The notes: generated by a model from the letters alone, not told the origin. A DNA stretch of 64,000 nucleotides from Weissella confusa (GCA_016466735.1 JAAOED010000003.1:62001-126000), one strand, 5' to 3'; shown: positions 55,495 through 63,773, counted from the first letter of the stretch. A program made the numbers and translations.

Positions 55495-55562
55495 GTAAAT
55501 GAACCTACTAAATTCATTACCCGAGCCCTTGGTGATTGCACTCACTGAGGGCTCTTTTATTT
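55495..55562 (+). ncRNA. Possible small RNA antisense to the recombination-operon leader
   Basis: An extended -10 TGATACAAT (TACAAT 55483-55488) with a weak -35 (TTATTG 55461) leads into two hairpins: GGGTAAATGAACC...TTCATTACCC and GAGCCCT...AGGGCTC, the latter followed by TTTTATTT. Together they make a 65-70 nt plus-strand transcript with its own terminator, opposite the leader of the 46-aa gene and recT. On the minus strand the same hairpins could act as an attenuator. Confidence 0.45.
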
Positions 55563-55683
55563 CGATTTTCATGTGTCATTCCTTTCAGTCGAACGCCACA
55601 ACCTGCACACCACACCGGGACTTATAGATACTTTTCTCGGAGATTTTTCAGGGAGTGATATGCATTTTGTGACGCTCGACTTA

Positions 55684-55797
55684 TATCAGGCGCTCTCACC
55701 GGCGGTTTAGGAAATACTGGGATTCATAACAGCCGTACATTTAGGGATATATACCGATTACATTTGAAATCTAAACCGCCTGTCAGAGCGCCTGATA
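55684..55797. repeat. Long inverted repeat, 27-bp arms, 60-nt loop
   Basis: TATCAGGCGCTCT..CGGTTTAG (55684-55710) and CTAAACCGCCTGTCAGAGCG (start of 55771-55797) match as inverted arms at 25 of 27 positions. No gene fits within. GC-rich arms in AT-rich surroundings. Could be a binding site, small mobile element end pair, or structured leader. Confidence 0.8.
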
Positions 55798-55806
55798 GTT
55801 AATTAA

Positions 55807-55986
55807 CTAGCTGTTGATGTTGGCATTATGCCAAATGATGTATTCATCAACAGCCTTATCGCCATCTTCGCCATTAGCAATTGCTTCATTACGAATTTCA
55901 GATAGAAACTTCTTGTCAACACCAATCAAAGCCACGCTATCGAAAGCTTTGCCAAACAACTTAAACATCATCTTAATGATCTTCAT
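55807..55986 (-). CDS. Small phage protein, 59 aa
   Basis: Read directly: MKIIKMMFKLFGKAFDSVAL... ending ...IWHNANINS. AGGAGGTGATGAAAA supplies the ribosome site. Overlaps the upstream membrane gene by 14 bp. Function unknown. Confidence 0.75.
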   Translation of the reverse strand: MKIIKMMFKLFGKAFDSVALIGVDKKFLSEIRNEAIANGEDGDKAVDEYIIWHNANINS

Positions 55987-56119
55987 TTTTCATCACCTCC
56001 TTTTCCCAATATGGACGTAGTCGCATCTCGTTGACTTCGAAGAAGTCTATTAACCAAGCAGCGAATACAATTAAGCCAACAATCGCGGCTATTACATAAC
56101 CAATTACAATGTCGCTCAA
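55973..56119 (-). CDS. Small membrane protein, TTG start, 48 aa
   Basis: Read directly: (M)SDIVIGYVIAAIVGLIVFAAW..., one membrane helix and a charged tail. The TTG start overlaps the upstream stop (TTGA), with GAGG seven bases before. Possible superinfection-exclusion or holin-like role is guesswork. Confidence 0.65.
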   Translation of the reverse strand: MSDIVIGYVIAAIVGLIVFAAWLIDFFEVNEMRLRPYWEKEVMKNEDH

Positions 56120-56448
56120 ACCATCACCTCATCAGCATGTTCTTCAATGTACTTAGCAATCTTGAAACCGTGATACAAACGCTGGCTTTGACCTTTCTTA
56201 ATCGTCAAGCCAGGTTCTGCCTCAACTCGAGTACGCCAATAAGTGTTGAAATCTTTCAAACTAATTGCACCAAGATAATCTTCCAAAGTTAGTTGATCAT
56301 CTGGTGTGCTCTTCGTTCGATACATCTGAACGAATTGATGACTATAAATAATGTTCTGCTCAGCCGTTTTAACAGCCTGTTCAAACACTTGAACTCCAAG
56401 CTGCATCAACATGTCAGTTGGCAGCTGAAGTGATACTTGCTCTGTCAT
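56116..56448 (-). CDS. DUF771 phage protein, 110 aa
   Basis: The pattern LTLEDYLGAISLKDFNTYWRTRVEAEP and the position before the antirepressor match DUF771 proteins, common in Gram-positive phage early regions. Function unknown. Confidence 0.8.
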   Translation of the reverse strand: MTEQVSLQLPTDMLMQLGVQVFEQAVKTAEQNIIYSHQFVQMYRTKSTPDDQLTLEDYLGAISLKDFNTYWRTRVEAEPGLTIKKGQSQRLYHGFKIAKYIEEHADEVMV

Positions 56449-56678
56449 AAGCCCTCCTTACGCGATAACTTTCGAATCAACCGCCAACGTGATTTCGTGA
56501 TAATCGAACGAGAACTAGTTGTTCGCTCAATATTTTTGAAAAACTCACGATTATTCTTAGCAACCCACTTGTTGATGTACCTGCGTTCCACTTTTGTATA
56601 TTGCTTGTCGCCTTTTGGAATTCGGCTGATTAACAATTTGCCTAGCGGATGGTTTTTGATAATCCACTTGTTATTCAT
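56445..56678 (-). CDS. Basic phage protein, 77 aa
   Basis: Very Lys/Arg-rich (RRYINKWVAKNNREFFKNIERTT...TKSRWRLIRKLSRKEG), perhaps nucleic-acid binding. Overlaps the DUF771 gene by four bases. Confidence 0.65.
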   Translation of the reverse strand: MNNKWIIKNHPLGKLLISRIPKGDKQYTKVERRYINKWVAKNNREFFKNIERTTSSRSIITKSRWRLIRKLSRKEGL

Positions 56679-56681
56679 GAC

Positions 56682-57107
56682 CTAAACCTCAGCATTCTCA
56701 AAGTTTCTTGGCATTGCCAATACTGATTGCCACGTTGCTTCGTTAATAGTTCCGTGGTCATGCTTGTATGACATCCATTCAAAGAATTTAGGTCCAATTC
56801 CGTCCGGGTTATAACCATTTGCAACCGCCGCTAATCTCACTTGCTCTGTAAAAGCGGATAGATCATCAGGTTCAGCCGTTACACCGAACATTTCGAGATA
56901 TGCATATAACTGCAGCATGAGTTCGCGATTTAACTCGTTCGACTCTTTTACTAACGCAAGCTCTTCGTTGTAGTCGTCAACAAGAGAGTTATGCTTGTCT
57001 ACAAGCGAATGATTTTCAGCGTTTAGCTCATTAATCACACGACCACTAAGCTTGTGCTCAATCACTACCGCCACGATTGCAATAACAATCACTACCGTCG
57101 TCGTCAT
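56682..57107 (-). CDS. Membrane-anchored coiled-coil protein, 141 aa
   Basis: N-terminal membrane helix (VVIVIAIVAVVI), coiled coil (LNAENHSLVDKHNSLVDDYNEELALVKESN) and a helical C-terminus. No family recognised; early phage operon. Confidence 0.68.
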   Translation of the reverse strand: MTTTVVIVIAIVAVVIEHKLSGRVINELNAENHSLVDKHNSLVDDYNEELALVKESNELNRELMLQLYAYLEMFGVTAEPDDLSAFTEQVRLAAVANGYNPDGIGPKFFEWMSYKHDHGTINEATWQSVLAMPRNFENAEV

Positions 57108-57109
57108 GT

Positions 57110-57853
57110 TTACGCCTCCAAAAGTGTTTGCTCATTCGCACCATTGATTGCAAACATCAACACTTCATCAGGTTGCCAGTTTTGAACGATACGCATAGCT
57201 TCATCAAATTTAGACATTGGCAAGCTAGCAAATTCACTAATGACGAAACGATCTTTAATGACATTCCCAAGTTGTCGATATACCGCATTCCGCAACTTCT
57301 TTGTGTTGTAGGCCGTACCGTAGTAACCGCCCATAACTTCAACTACTCGCTTGTTCCGCGCTTTGGTAAATCGCTTACGCATGTCACTTGGTAAACCAAA
57401 CTGTTCCTTTAGCTCTGCCACTTCATTCTCAGTTGAAGTTTGACGCTCCTCAATTTCCGCGATTTGCTTTTCTTGTTGAACAAGCTTGTTCGCGCTTGCA
57501 GCCACAATTTCCATTTCGGTCATTGTTTGCGCTTGATAACCACCAGTCCTACGAATACTTGGCAAAACTTCAGTTGTTACCCAATCTTGGAACCGCTCAG
57601 CCGTTTCGTTGTTAGCCTTGATAGCCAACTTGTAGAATTGTGGTTCCGTGATGAAATCACCGCGTTCGATTGCGTCCCCACTTGTGGGGATACCCAAATA
57701 CTTATTTACGCGTTCCCAGCGAACAACCTTGTTGCCACTCTTGGCAATTTGTGAAATTCCTAATCCAATCGCCGCCGATTCTGCATCGAACATTACTTGT
57801 CCGTTTTCTTGCATAACCTTCAAGTCATTGAAGATTTGTACTTCGTCTGCCAT
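57110..57853 (-). CDS. Phage antirepressor (BRO-N + ORF6C type)
   Basis: 247 aa. BRO-N-like N-terminus (GDFITEPQFYKLAIKANNETAERFQDWVTTEVLPSIRRTG), a coiled coil (QEKQIAEIEERQTSTENEVAELKEQF) and an ORF6C-type C-terminus (RNKRVVEVMGG..., YRQLGNVIKDRF). Start at 57853 with AAAGGAGG. It probably counters CI at induction, and has its own operator O1 just upstream. Confidence 0.88.
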   Translation of the reverse strand: MADEVQIFNDLKVMQENGQVMFDAESAAIGLGISQIAKSGNKVVRWERVNKYLGIPTSGDAIERGDFITEPQFYKLAIKANNETAERFQDWVTTEVLPSIRRTGGYQAQTMTEMEIVAASANKLVQQEKQIAEIEERQTSTENEVAELKEQFGLPSDMRKRFTKARNKRVVEVMGGYYGTAYNTKKLRNAVYRQLGNVIKDRFVISEFASLPMSKFDEAMRIVQNWQPDEVLMFAINGANEQTLLEA

Positions 57854-57879
57854 AATCTGGCCTCCTTTAAAAACATTTA

Positions 57880-57903
57880 ACAATACCCATTAAATGGGAA
57901 ATT
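57880..57903 (-). promoter_or_regulatory. Operator O1 and promoter of the antirepressor
   Basis: CCCATTAAATGGG (57886-57898) sits between TAGCAA (-35) and TATTGT (-10, 57885-57880) on the minus strand. The 23 bp ATACCCATTAAATGGGAAAT plus TGC recur exactly at O2. Confidence 0.72.
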
Positions 57904-57904
57904 G

Positions 57905-58099
57905 CTAGAAAAAAATAACATCCTCAAAATTAACATGAAACAAATTCAACAATTTAGCGATTTGATCAGCCCTTGGTTGAACACCCTTATTCTCCCAAGA
58001 TTGTACAGTACTAACTGATACACCTAGCTTTTCAGCTAATTGTGGTTGTGTCATATTGTTATTTGCTCGGAGTGCTTTCAACGTCACTTTAACGCCCAT
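57905..58099 (-). CDS. Cro-like repressor, 64 aa
   Basis: XRE-type helix-turn-helix (MTQPQLAEKLGVSVSTVQSWENKGVQPRADQIAKLLNLF). Divergent from CI and the first gene of the lytic transcript. GGAGG precedes the start. Confidence 0.88.
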   Translation of the reverse strand: MGVKVTLKALRANNNMTQPQLAEKLGVSVSTVQSWENKGVQPRADQIAKLLNLFHVNFEDVIFF

Positions 58100-58124
58100 A
58101 ACTAAACCTCCTTGTTTTTGATGT

Positions 58125-58228
58125 GATTATTATATACCCATTAAATGGGAAATTGCAACACAAAAACAACTTTTTACTGGGAAAGTCCCATTTAATGGCT
58201 TGATAACACACGTGTAAAGCAGTAATAT
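58125..58228. promoter_or_regulatory. Lysis-lysogeny switch: operators O2 and O3, P-cro and P-cI
   Basis: P-cro (minus): TTGCAA, 18-bp spacer holding O2 CCCATTAAATGGG (58137-58149), then TATAAT. P-cI (plus): -35 TTGATA (58200-58205), 17 bp, -10 TAATAT (58223-58228). O3 CCCATTTAATGGC (58187-58199) touches the -35 of P-cI, the usual place for activation or autorepression. Confidence 0.78.
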
Positions 58229-58272
58229 CAACGTATCAAATAAGAAATTAAGAAAACATTAAGAGGCTCAAA

Positions 58273-58635
58273 ATGGCTACTGAAGCTACTGAAATCATGT
58301 CAGAGAACATAAAGTTCTACCTAAATAAGAATGGTAAAACTCCGGCTAACCTAATCTCGGACCTAAACATCAAGCGTTCGACTGTGTATAACTGGTTGAA
58401 CGGGGTTTCATACCCCCGCATAGACAAAATAGAAGCTATGGCTGACTATTTTGGCGTAACAAAAGCTGACTTAGTAGAGCGTCATGTTAATGGTGAGAAA
58501 GTTGAACACATCAACCTAGATGAAGCACTAAGCAAGCAAGGCGTTGTCATGGAGTTCCAAGGCAAGGAACTGTCAGATAAAGCCAAAAAGAAAATCCTCG
58601 ACATCCTAAAGATTGTAGATGGTGACGAGGACTAG
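58273..58635 (+). CDS. CI-like repressor, 120 aa
   Basis: XRE helix-turn-helix at residues 10-60 (KTPANLISDLNIKRSTVYNWLNGVSYPRIDKIEAMADYF) and a short C-terminal tail, without an LexA-type self-cleavage domain. Induction therefore likely runs through the ImmA-type peptidase encoded next and the antirepressor. AGAGG precedes the start. Confidence 0.85.
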   Translation: MATEATEIMSENIKFYLNKNGKTPANLISDLNIKRSTVYNWLNGVSYPRIDKIEAMADYFGVTKADLVERHVNGEKVEHINLDEALSKQGVVMEFQGKELSDKAKKKILDILKIVDGDED

Positions 58636-58640
58636 GCCAT

Positions 58641-59057
58641 ATGGATTTTAAAGACTTAGAAGAGAGAATTGACGCTCAAATTAGATCAGCTGGCATCAAC
58701 TTAATGTATGACGAGTTCGAAACGTATGATCCAGACGTTGTTTTCATTAGAGAAGGTAAACGCCCCCTAATAGTGATTAACACTGTTTCGGATAGTGACG
58801 TCCCTGTTGTTGCCCGCAAAGCTCACGAGTTGTCTCACGTATTAGACGGAGATGGTTCAGCCAGAAGCTACACCTTCAGTATCGGTTTTAAAAACAATGC
58901 TGAGCGCATTGCTAACCGAGGAATGGTTTGGCGCTTGGCTAAAATTATTTATGAAGACATCCCCTTAGAAAATCGCAATTACTACGACTTTATGAATTGG
59001 TTTAACTTGCCTAGCGGTTTTGAAGCAATTGTCGAAGAGTCCGTACGTCACGCGTGA
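58641..59057 (+). CDS. ImmA/IrrE-type metallopeptidase
   Basis: 138 aa with the zinc-peptidase motif HELSH (residues 62-66) in ARKAHELSHVLDGDG. In ICEBs1-like elements ImmA cuts the repressor after DNA damage; here it is five bases after the CI gene, so it probably cuts this CI. Confidence 0.88.
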   Translation: MDFKDLEERIDAQIRSAGINLMYDEFETYDPDVVFIREGKRPLIVINTVSDSDVPVVARKAHELSHVLDGDGSARSYTFSIGFKNNAERIANRGMVWRLAKIIYEDIPLENRNYYDFMNWFNLPSGFEAIVEESVRHA

Positions 59058-59109
59058 CACAACGTCCAGACAGGATTGACGTTAAAAGCTAGTCTTGGAG
59101 AATTTGGTT

Positions 59110-60336
59110 ATGGGGCTTTTTGATATTTTTAAACCAAAAGATGAACTGCTGGAATCTAAAATTACGTATTTAGAAAATAAGATTTCTTCACTTCAAAATG
59201 AATATGATGAAAAAGTAAATAAAAGAGAGGCTGAGCTAAAAAACATGCTTTCTTCAAAGCAGTCAGAATTGGACTCTTTGAAGAAACAAATTTCTTTGGC
59301 TAATGATGAATTAGATATCCAAGATTTTGGCTTTTACAAGCGTCAGTATAAATTCACAGACTCACAACAATACAAAAATACATTGATTAAAATTCGTGAT
59401 GCTGAAAAAAGTGCAGTTAAAGAAGGAATCGCTGGAATTATCGTTTCTCCGATGACTTTGGATAATAGCCTATCAAAAGGTAAGACAATGCAAAATCAGC
59501 TAATTAAGGCTGCTATTCGTGGATTTAACGGTGAATCCGATGCACTTCTTACGAAAATTAGCGTCTCTAATGTTGATAAGAAAGTTATGGCTCTTGAAAA
59601 AGCCGCCAAACAATTAAACAAAATGTATGCTCATAATCAGATTCAGATTTCCGACCACTATGTTGACCTTAAGCGTCAAGAACTTTATCTAGCCGCTGAG
59701 TTTGAACTTGAAAAGGAACGGGAAAAGGAATTATTACGTGAACAACGCGAAAAAGAGCGAGAAGACAAAAAGTTGCAAGCTGAAATTGCTAATACGCGTA
59801 AGAAACTAAAAAAAGAGCGTGCTCACTACGAAAATATTATTTCGGATTTGCGAAATAAGTTATCTGATGCATCTGACGATAAGTTGGCTCAATTAAAGCA
59901 CCAGATTGATGAGTATGAAGACCAGCTGGATGAAATTAACCAAGCAGAAGAAGATGTTGACTATCGAGAAGGCCATGCCACGGCCGGTTATGTTTACGTT
60001 ATCTCAAATATTGGCTCGTTTGGTCCTGATATTTATAAAATTGGTGTAACTCGTCGTCTCGATCCATTGGATCGAATTCATGAATTAGGTAGCGCATCCG
60101 TCCCATTCAAGTTTGATGTGCATGCATTGGTATTCAGTGAAGATGCATTTGCCTTAGAAGCTGAACTCCACAAGAAGTTCGAAGCAAACAAAGTTAATAA
60201 AGTTAATGGTCGCAAAGAATACTTCCACGTTTCGCTACAAGAAATCAAAGACGTTATCAGCGCCCACGAAGACGTTTCCGCTGAATTTACTGATGAACCG
60301 GATGCATTTGAATATCATCAATCAGAAAAAATGTAA
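59110..60336 (+). CDS. DUF4041 + T5orf172 (GIY-YIG-like) protein
   Basis: 408 aa. Coiled coil (ESKITYLENKISSLQNEYDEKVNKREAELKN), DUF4041 core (about 65-210), a second charged coiled coil, and a C-terminal T5orf172 domain (GYVYVISNIGSFGPDIYKIGVTRRLDPLDRIHELGSASVPFKFDVHALVFSEDAFALEAELHKKFE), a GIY-YIG nuclease relative. Common cargo near phage repressors; suspected role in defence or exclusion, not proven. ATG 59110 has TTGGAG upstream; an upstream start at 59095 is possible. Confidence 0.82.
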   Translation: MGLFDIFKPKDELLESKITYLENKISSLQNEYDEKVNKREAELKNMLSSKQSELDSLKKQISLANDELDIQDFGFYKRQYKFTDSQQYKNTLIKIRDAEKSAVKEGIAGIIVSPMTLDNSLSKGKTMQNQLIKAAIRGFNGESDALLTKISVSNVDKKVMALEKAAKQLNKMYAHNQIQISDHYVDLKRQELYLAAEFELEKEREKELLREQREKEREDKKLQAEIANTRKKLKKERAHYENIISDLRNKLSDASDDKLAQLKHQIDEYEDQLDEINQAEEDVDYREGHATAGYVYVISNIGSFGPDIYKIGVTRRLDPLDRIHELGSASVPFKFDVHALVFSEDAFALEAELHKKFEANKVNKVNGRKEYFHVSLQEIKDVISAHEDVSAEFTDEPDAFEYHQSEKM

Positions 60337-60353
60337 AACTAAAAAATACGCAC

Positions 60354-60402
60354 ATCCCCGATGGCAAGCGGGGATACATAAAAAGCCACCCGTTAAGGTG
60401 GC
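60354..60402. terminator. Two hairpins after the DUF4041 gene
   Basis: ATCCCCG...CGGGGAT (60354-60375) and GCCACC...GGTGGC (60385-60402). Both have T-runs on the minus strand side only, so they would best stop transcripts entering from the right; they may still protect the 3' end of the plus-strand mRNA. Confidence 0.55.
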
Positions 60403-60457
60403 ATACATATACGTGTAGTAAGGCATTCACGTTAAAAGGTCTCTTGGAGTGGGATTC

Positions 60458-60985
60458 ATGAGTAAATTTATGAAGTTATCAGCCATTTTGCTAACAAGCA
60501 TTATGTTGGGGGGCGTTGCACTTGAAACAACATCTTCATTTTCAAAAGATACATTTGTTAGCGCTGCATCAAAGAAATCAAAAAAAGCTACGGCTAAGCG
60601 AAAGCGTGTTAATAAGTTAATTGATGCTGTAATTAAGCAGGATCAGGGAATCGCTAACGGATTAGTAGACGAAGATGGTAATTCCGTCGACAATGGGACA
60701 CCAAATCCAGATTATGCTTGGGCACTAACAATCGATACTGTTACTTACCGCAAGGATGGAGAACTTCTCATTCGGGTTAACAACCAGTTTAATAATTTAA
60801 GTAAGTCAGATAAGACACAAGCCCTTCGTTATGCGCAAAGTGAAGCATTTACGGTTCTAGGAGATAATTATAAAAAGTGGGCTGATTCATATGATCGCCC
60901 ACGCGTAACTGTACAAGACAATACTGGTGTGTTTATTGCAACAAGTAAGGTCTCAGACCCTGGCAAATTTAAATTTTTTGAGTAA
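60458..60985 (+). CDS. Secreted hypothetical protein, 175 aa
   Basis: Signal peptide (LSAILLTSIMLGGVALETTSS), then a Lys-rich piece (SAASKKSKKATAKRKRVNK) and a small soluble domain (DYAWALTIDTVTYRKDGELLIRVNNQFNNLSKSDKTQALRYAQSEA). No known family. Monocistronic cargo between the DUF4041 gene and the ATPase; a lysogenic conversion or exclusion role is possible. ATG 60458 is chosen over GTG 60449. Confidence 0.72.
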   Translation: MSKFMKLSAILLTSIMLGGVALETTSSFSKDTFVSAASKKSKKATAKRKRVNKLIDAVIKQDQGIANGLVDEDGNSVDNGTPNPDYAWALTIDTVTYRKDGELLIRVNNQFNNLSKSDKTQALRYAQSEAFTVLGDNYKKWADSYDRPRVTVQDNTGVFIATSKVSDPGKFKFFE

Positions 60986-61071
60986 AACTCTTCCCGCTTG
61001 CTTTGCTGAATAGCAAGAAACACTGCTTAAAGATAATTCTTGGCAATCTTATGTACATTGAGGAGTAGAAA

Positions 61072-62769
61072 ATGTTTGACGTAAAGACTTACAAAGAACG
61101 AAATGATTATGGAATAGACACGAACAGTGGTGTTGAAATTAAATCTGTAGATGGGCTAGATATTGAGCAATTTAGGAAGTTTAACAAACAACACTTAAAC
61201 TTCGGAAACTACGTTACTCTGCTTGCAGGAAAAAACGGAACGATGAAGTCCACCTTGCTTGGGCTTGGTATACACGCCTTTGAATCTGAAAGTCTTGATA
61301 TTTATGGTAATCAACTTCAATCAAAGATGAATGACGTTTTCAACTTGTCCTTAAAGAAGGATGCAAAACGTTATTTTTATAACCTAATGCTAACTGACAT
61401 CAATGGACAAAAAATTTCTCAACCCGTTCGAGTCTATCCGGACAATCTGCAAAAACCAACTAGGTTCCGTTTCACACTAAGTAAAGCGAATGTAAAGGGT
61501 GATGATCGTTTTAACTTACCAGTTGCGTATTTAAATTTGCGCCGTCTATTTCCACCTGTTCACATGAAATATTCACAATCTTCCGACGAAGAATTAACTT
61601 TTTCACCGGAAGAACAAAAAATGCGGAGCAATTTCTTTTTCAAAACTTTATTCCGTAATGACTTCGATATTGCCACTCCCTTTGGTGCGAAATTGGAGAA
61701 AACATCTATCGAAAAGCACTCATTCGGCCCTGCTGGAGACAACGCCATGTATGACGGACAAACAATCAGTGCCGGAGAGGACAATTTGGGAGCTATTTTT
61801 TCTCAAATACTTTCATTAGAACGGATTTTTCAGGCAAATAAAAAAAGCAATAAATTAACTGGCATTTTAGCAATTGATGAGTTTGACGCAACACTTCATG
61901 AAACAACGGTTATAAATTTATTCAAATATATCTTGGAGTGGGCTAAAACGCGTCGGGTACAAGTGTTTCTTACCTCACACGAACTTAGTTTGATTGATTA
62001 CATTTATAACAATCTTCAGCAAGATTTAAAATATGAGGATATTGCTATAAATTTTGTCACAACTTTGTATGAAGACAGTAAAACGCTATCCATTCAAGAA
62101 AATCCTCCCTACGAAACAGCAATGGAAGAAATTTCTCTTCGGAAAAATCAATCAGAATCTCCTTCGTTTAAACTAAGAGTTCGTTTGGAAGATAAAGCTG
62201 CTGAAAGTTATTTTAAGAAACTTGTACCCAAAAAAATTCAGAAGCTGCTGGATATTTCATCGTCAGTTTCTAACGATAATGACTCTGGTTCATCTGCAAG
62301 CACCTTAAGGAAAGTTATTAAGAATTATCCTGCATTGTTAACGGATACACGGTCAATTGTTGTCTTCGATGCAGACGTCGACTTGGAAGAAGTTCTCACA
62401 GATAATTATCGATATGTTTTAAAACTCCCTTCATTACAAGAACCCGGACTTCCGTTCGAAAAAGAAATAGCCTATTGGGTGTATGAAAAAGGTGCTTCAG
62501 ATCCATTGTTTCGACAGTCGTTAAAGCAATCAAGAGAATCAATTATTCAGACGCTTGCTCTTAGCGATGCCAATCCAGGAGCGGCTGACTTTAGGGAACA
62601 ACCAACTAAACGTTATAAAAATTGGCGAGAACATAACCTTGCTTTGTTTAATAAGTTACTGACACGCTACAAATCGGAAAACTCGGAAATGGTAACTAAT
62701 TTTAATCAAAAACTGAATAACCATATTTCAGATTTATACCAGAATTTCGGCATCAATAACCCTTTCTAA
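61072..62769 (+). CDS. SMC/OLD-like ATPase with possible TOPRIM-like C-terminus
   Basis: 565 aa. Walker A-like AGKNGTMKST (residues 52-61), ABC signature-like TISAGEDNLGAIFSQIL (about 230-247), Walker B GILAIDEFDATLHE (about 264-277) and switch His in FLTSHELSLID. The C-terminal third has SIVVFDADVDLEEV (about 428-441), reminiscent of the DxD of TOPRIM nucleases in OLD proteins. GAGGAG precedes the start; the methylase gene follows after 52 bp. Anti-phage or exclusion role is inferred. Confidence 0.8.
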   Translation: MFDVKTYKERNDYGIDTNSGVEIKSVDGLDIEQFRKFNKQHLNFGNYVTLLAGKNGTMKSTLLGLGIHAFESESLDIYGNQLQSKMNDVFNLSLKKDAKRYFYNLMLTDINGQKISQPVRVYPDNLQKPTRFRFTLSKANVKGDDRFNLPVAYLNLRRLFPPVHMKYSQSSDEELTFSPEEQKMRSNFFFKTLFRNDFDIATPFGAKLEKTSIEKHSFGPAGDNAMYDGQTISAGEDNLGAIFSQILSLERIFQANKKSNKLTGILAIDEFDATLHETTVINLFKYILEWAKTRRVQVFLTSHELSLIDYIYNNLQQDLKYEDIAINFVTTLYEDSKTLSIQENPPYETAMEEISLRKNQSESPSFKLRVRLEDKAAESYFKKLVPKKIQKLLDISSSVSNDNDSGSSASTLRKVIKNYPALLTDTRSIVVFDADVDLEEVLTDNYRYVLKLPSLQEPGLPFEKEIAYWVYEKGASDPLFRQSLKQSRESIIQTLALSDANPGAADFREQPTKRYKNWREHNLALFNKLLTRYKSENSEMVTNFNQKLNNHISDLYQNFGINNPF

Positions 62770-62821
62770 AAGGATGTCCATGAACTGCGAAATTTGCTAA
62801 AATTCCTGGAGGTGAACAAAT

Positions 62822-63733
62822 ATGGTATCAACATTTTCCCCGCTAAGATATCCTGGCGGCAAGTCACAATTGTACAAATTCGTAGAAGGAACCTTAAGTA
62901 AAAACTCAATAACTGGTACATACATTGAGCCATTCGCTGGTGGCGCCGGCATTGCTATAGAACTACTTCTAAAAAACAAAGTTTCTAAGATTGTCATTAA
63001 CGATTTCGATCCAAGCATTTACTCTGTGTGGTACGCAATCATTAATCATGCGGAGGCATTAGTTGAGCTACTTAGTTCAGTGCCGTTCGACTATGCTACT
63101 CGTGGTGATACATCTCCAGCTGACCTAGCTAATTATTGGAACTATATTAAGGAGGTACATGATCAGTTTGACCACGATCCTAATTCAATTCAGAATGCAT
63201 TTACCACATTAATGCTGAACCGAATGAACGTTAGCGGTATCATAAGCGGTGGCCCAATCGGTGGTAGAACCCAGCAAGGAAAGTACAAGCTTGATTCCCG
63301 TTTTAATAAAGATACTCTCATCAAAAAAATTATGGCCATAGCTGCAAGGTCTGCCGATATCGACCTGTACAAGCTAGATGCAAATGAATTGATTACGGTC
63401 ATTAGTAATGAACCGAAATATGAACCTGACAACACGTTCATATTCTTCGACCCGCCTTATTATGTTCAAGGGAAAAATCTATATCTTTCCTTCATCAACA
63501 ATTCGCAGCATGCAATTTTAGCTAAAAACATTTTGGCCATGGACGACTACTTCTGGATCACCACTTATGACAGTGCTCCGCAAATTGCAGATATCTATCA
63601 TAGTGCTTCACAAAAATATACTTATTCCCTAAACTACACAGCAAACAAACGCGGAAAATTCAGTGAGTACCTATTCGCTAGTGCTAAAACAAAACTAGCG
63701 TTCATAGAAAAAATGTCGGTTATTGCACAATAA
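62822..63733 (+). CDS. Dam-type DNA adenine methyltransferase
   Basis: 303 aa. SAM site EPFAGGAGIA (residues 38-47) and catalytic DPPY (near 208) in the alpha-class order; N-terminal RYPGGKSQL is a Dam/DpnM hallmark. No restriction enzyme is recognised beside it. It may protect phage DNA or act with the ATPase upstream. CTGGAGG precedes the start. Confidence 0.92.
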   Translation: MVSTFSPLRYPGGKSQLYKFVEGTLSKNSITGTYIEPFAGGAGIAIELLLKNKVSKIVINDFDPSIYSVWYAIINHAEALVELLSSVPFDYATRGDTSPADLANYWNYIKEVHDQFDHDPNSIQNAFTTLMLNRMNVSGIISGGPIGGRTQQGKYKLDSRFNKDTLIKKIMAIAARSADIDLYKLDANELITVISNEPKYEPDNTFIFFDPPYYVQGKNLYLSFINNSQHAILAKNILAMDDYFWITTYDSAPQIADIYHSASQKYTYSLNYTANKRGKFSEYLFASAKTKLAFIEKMSVIAQ

Positions 63734-63773
63734 AAAAGCGCATCCCCTTTATCGCTAAACTCAGGGATACGCT
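63732..63773 (-). terminator. Terminator-like hairpin after the methylase
   Basis: AGCGCATCCC pairs with GGGATACGCT. The T-run lies on the minus-strand side (TTTTTTATTG), so it would stop leftward transcription; the plus side has no T-run. Confidence 0.6.

Noticed and set aside
60354-60402. Plus-strand terminator of the DUF4041 gene
   Set aside because: The hairpins are good, but the U-run is on the minus-strand side only, so I list them with low confidence.
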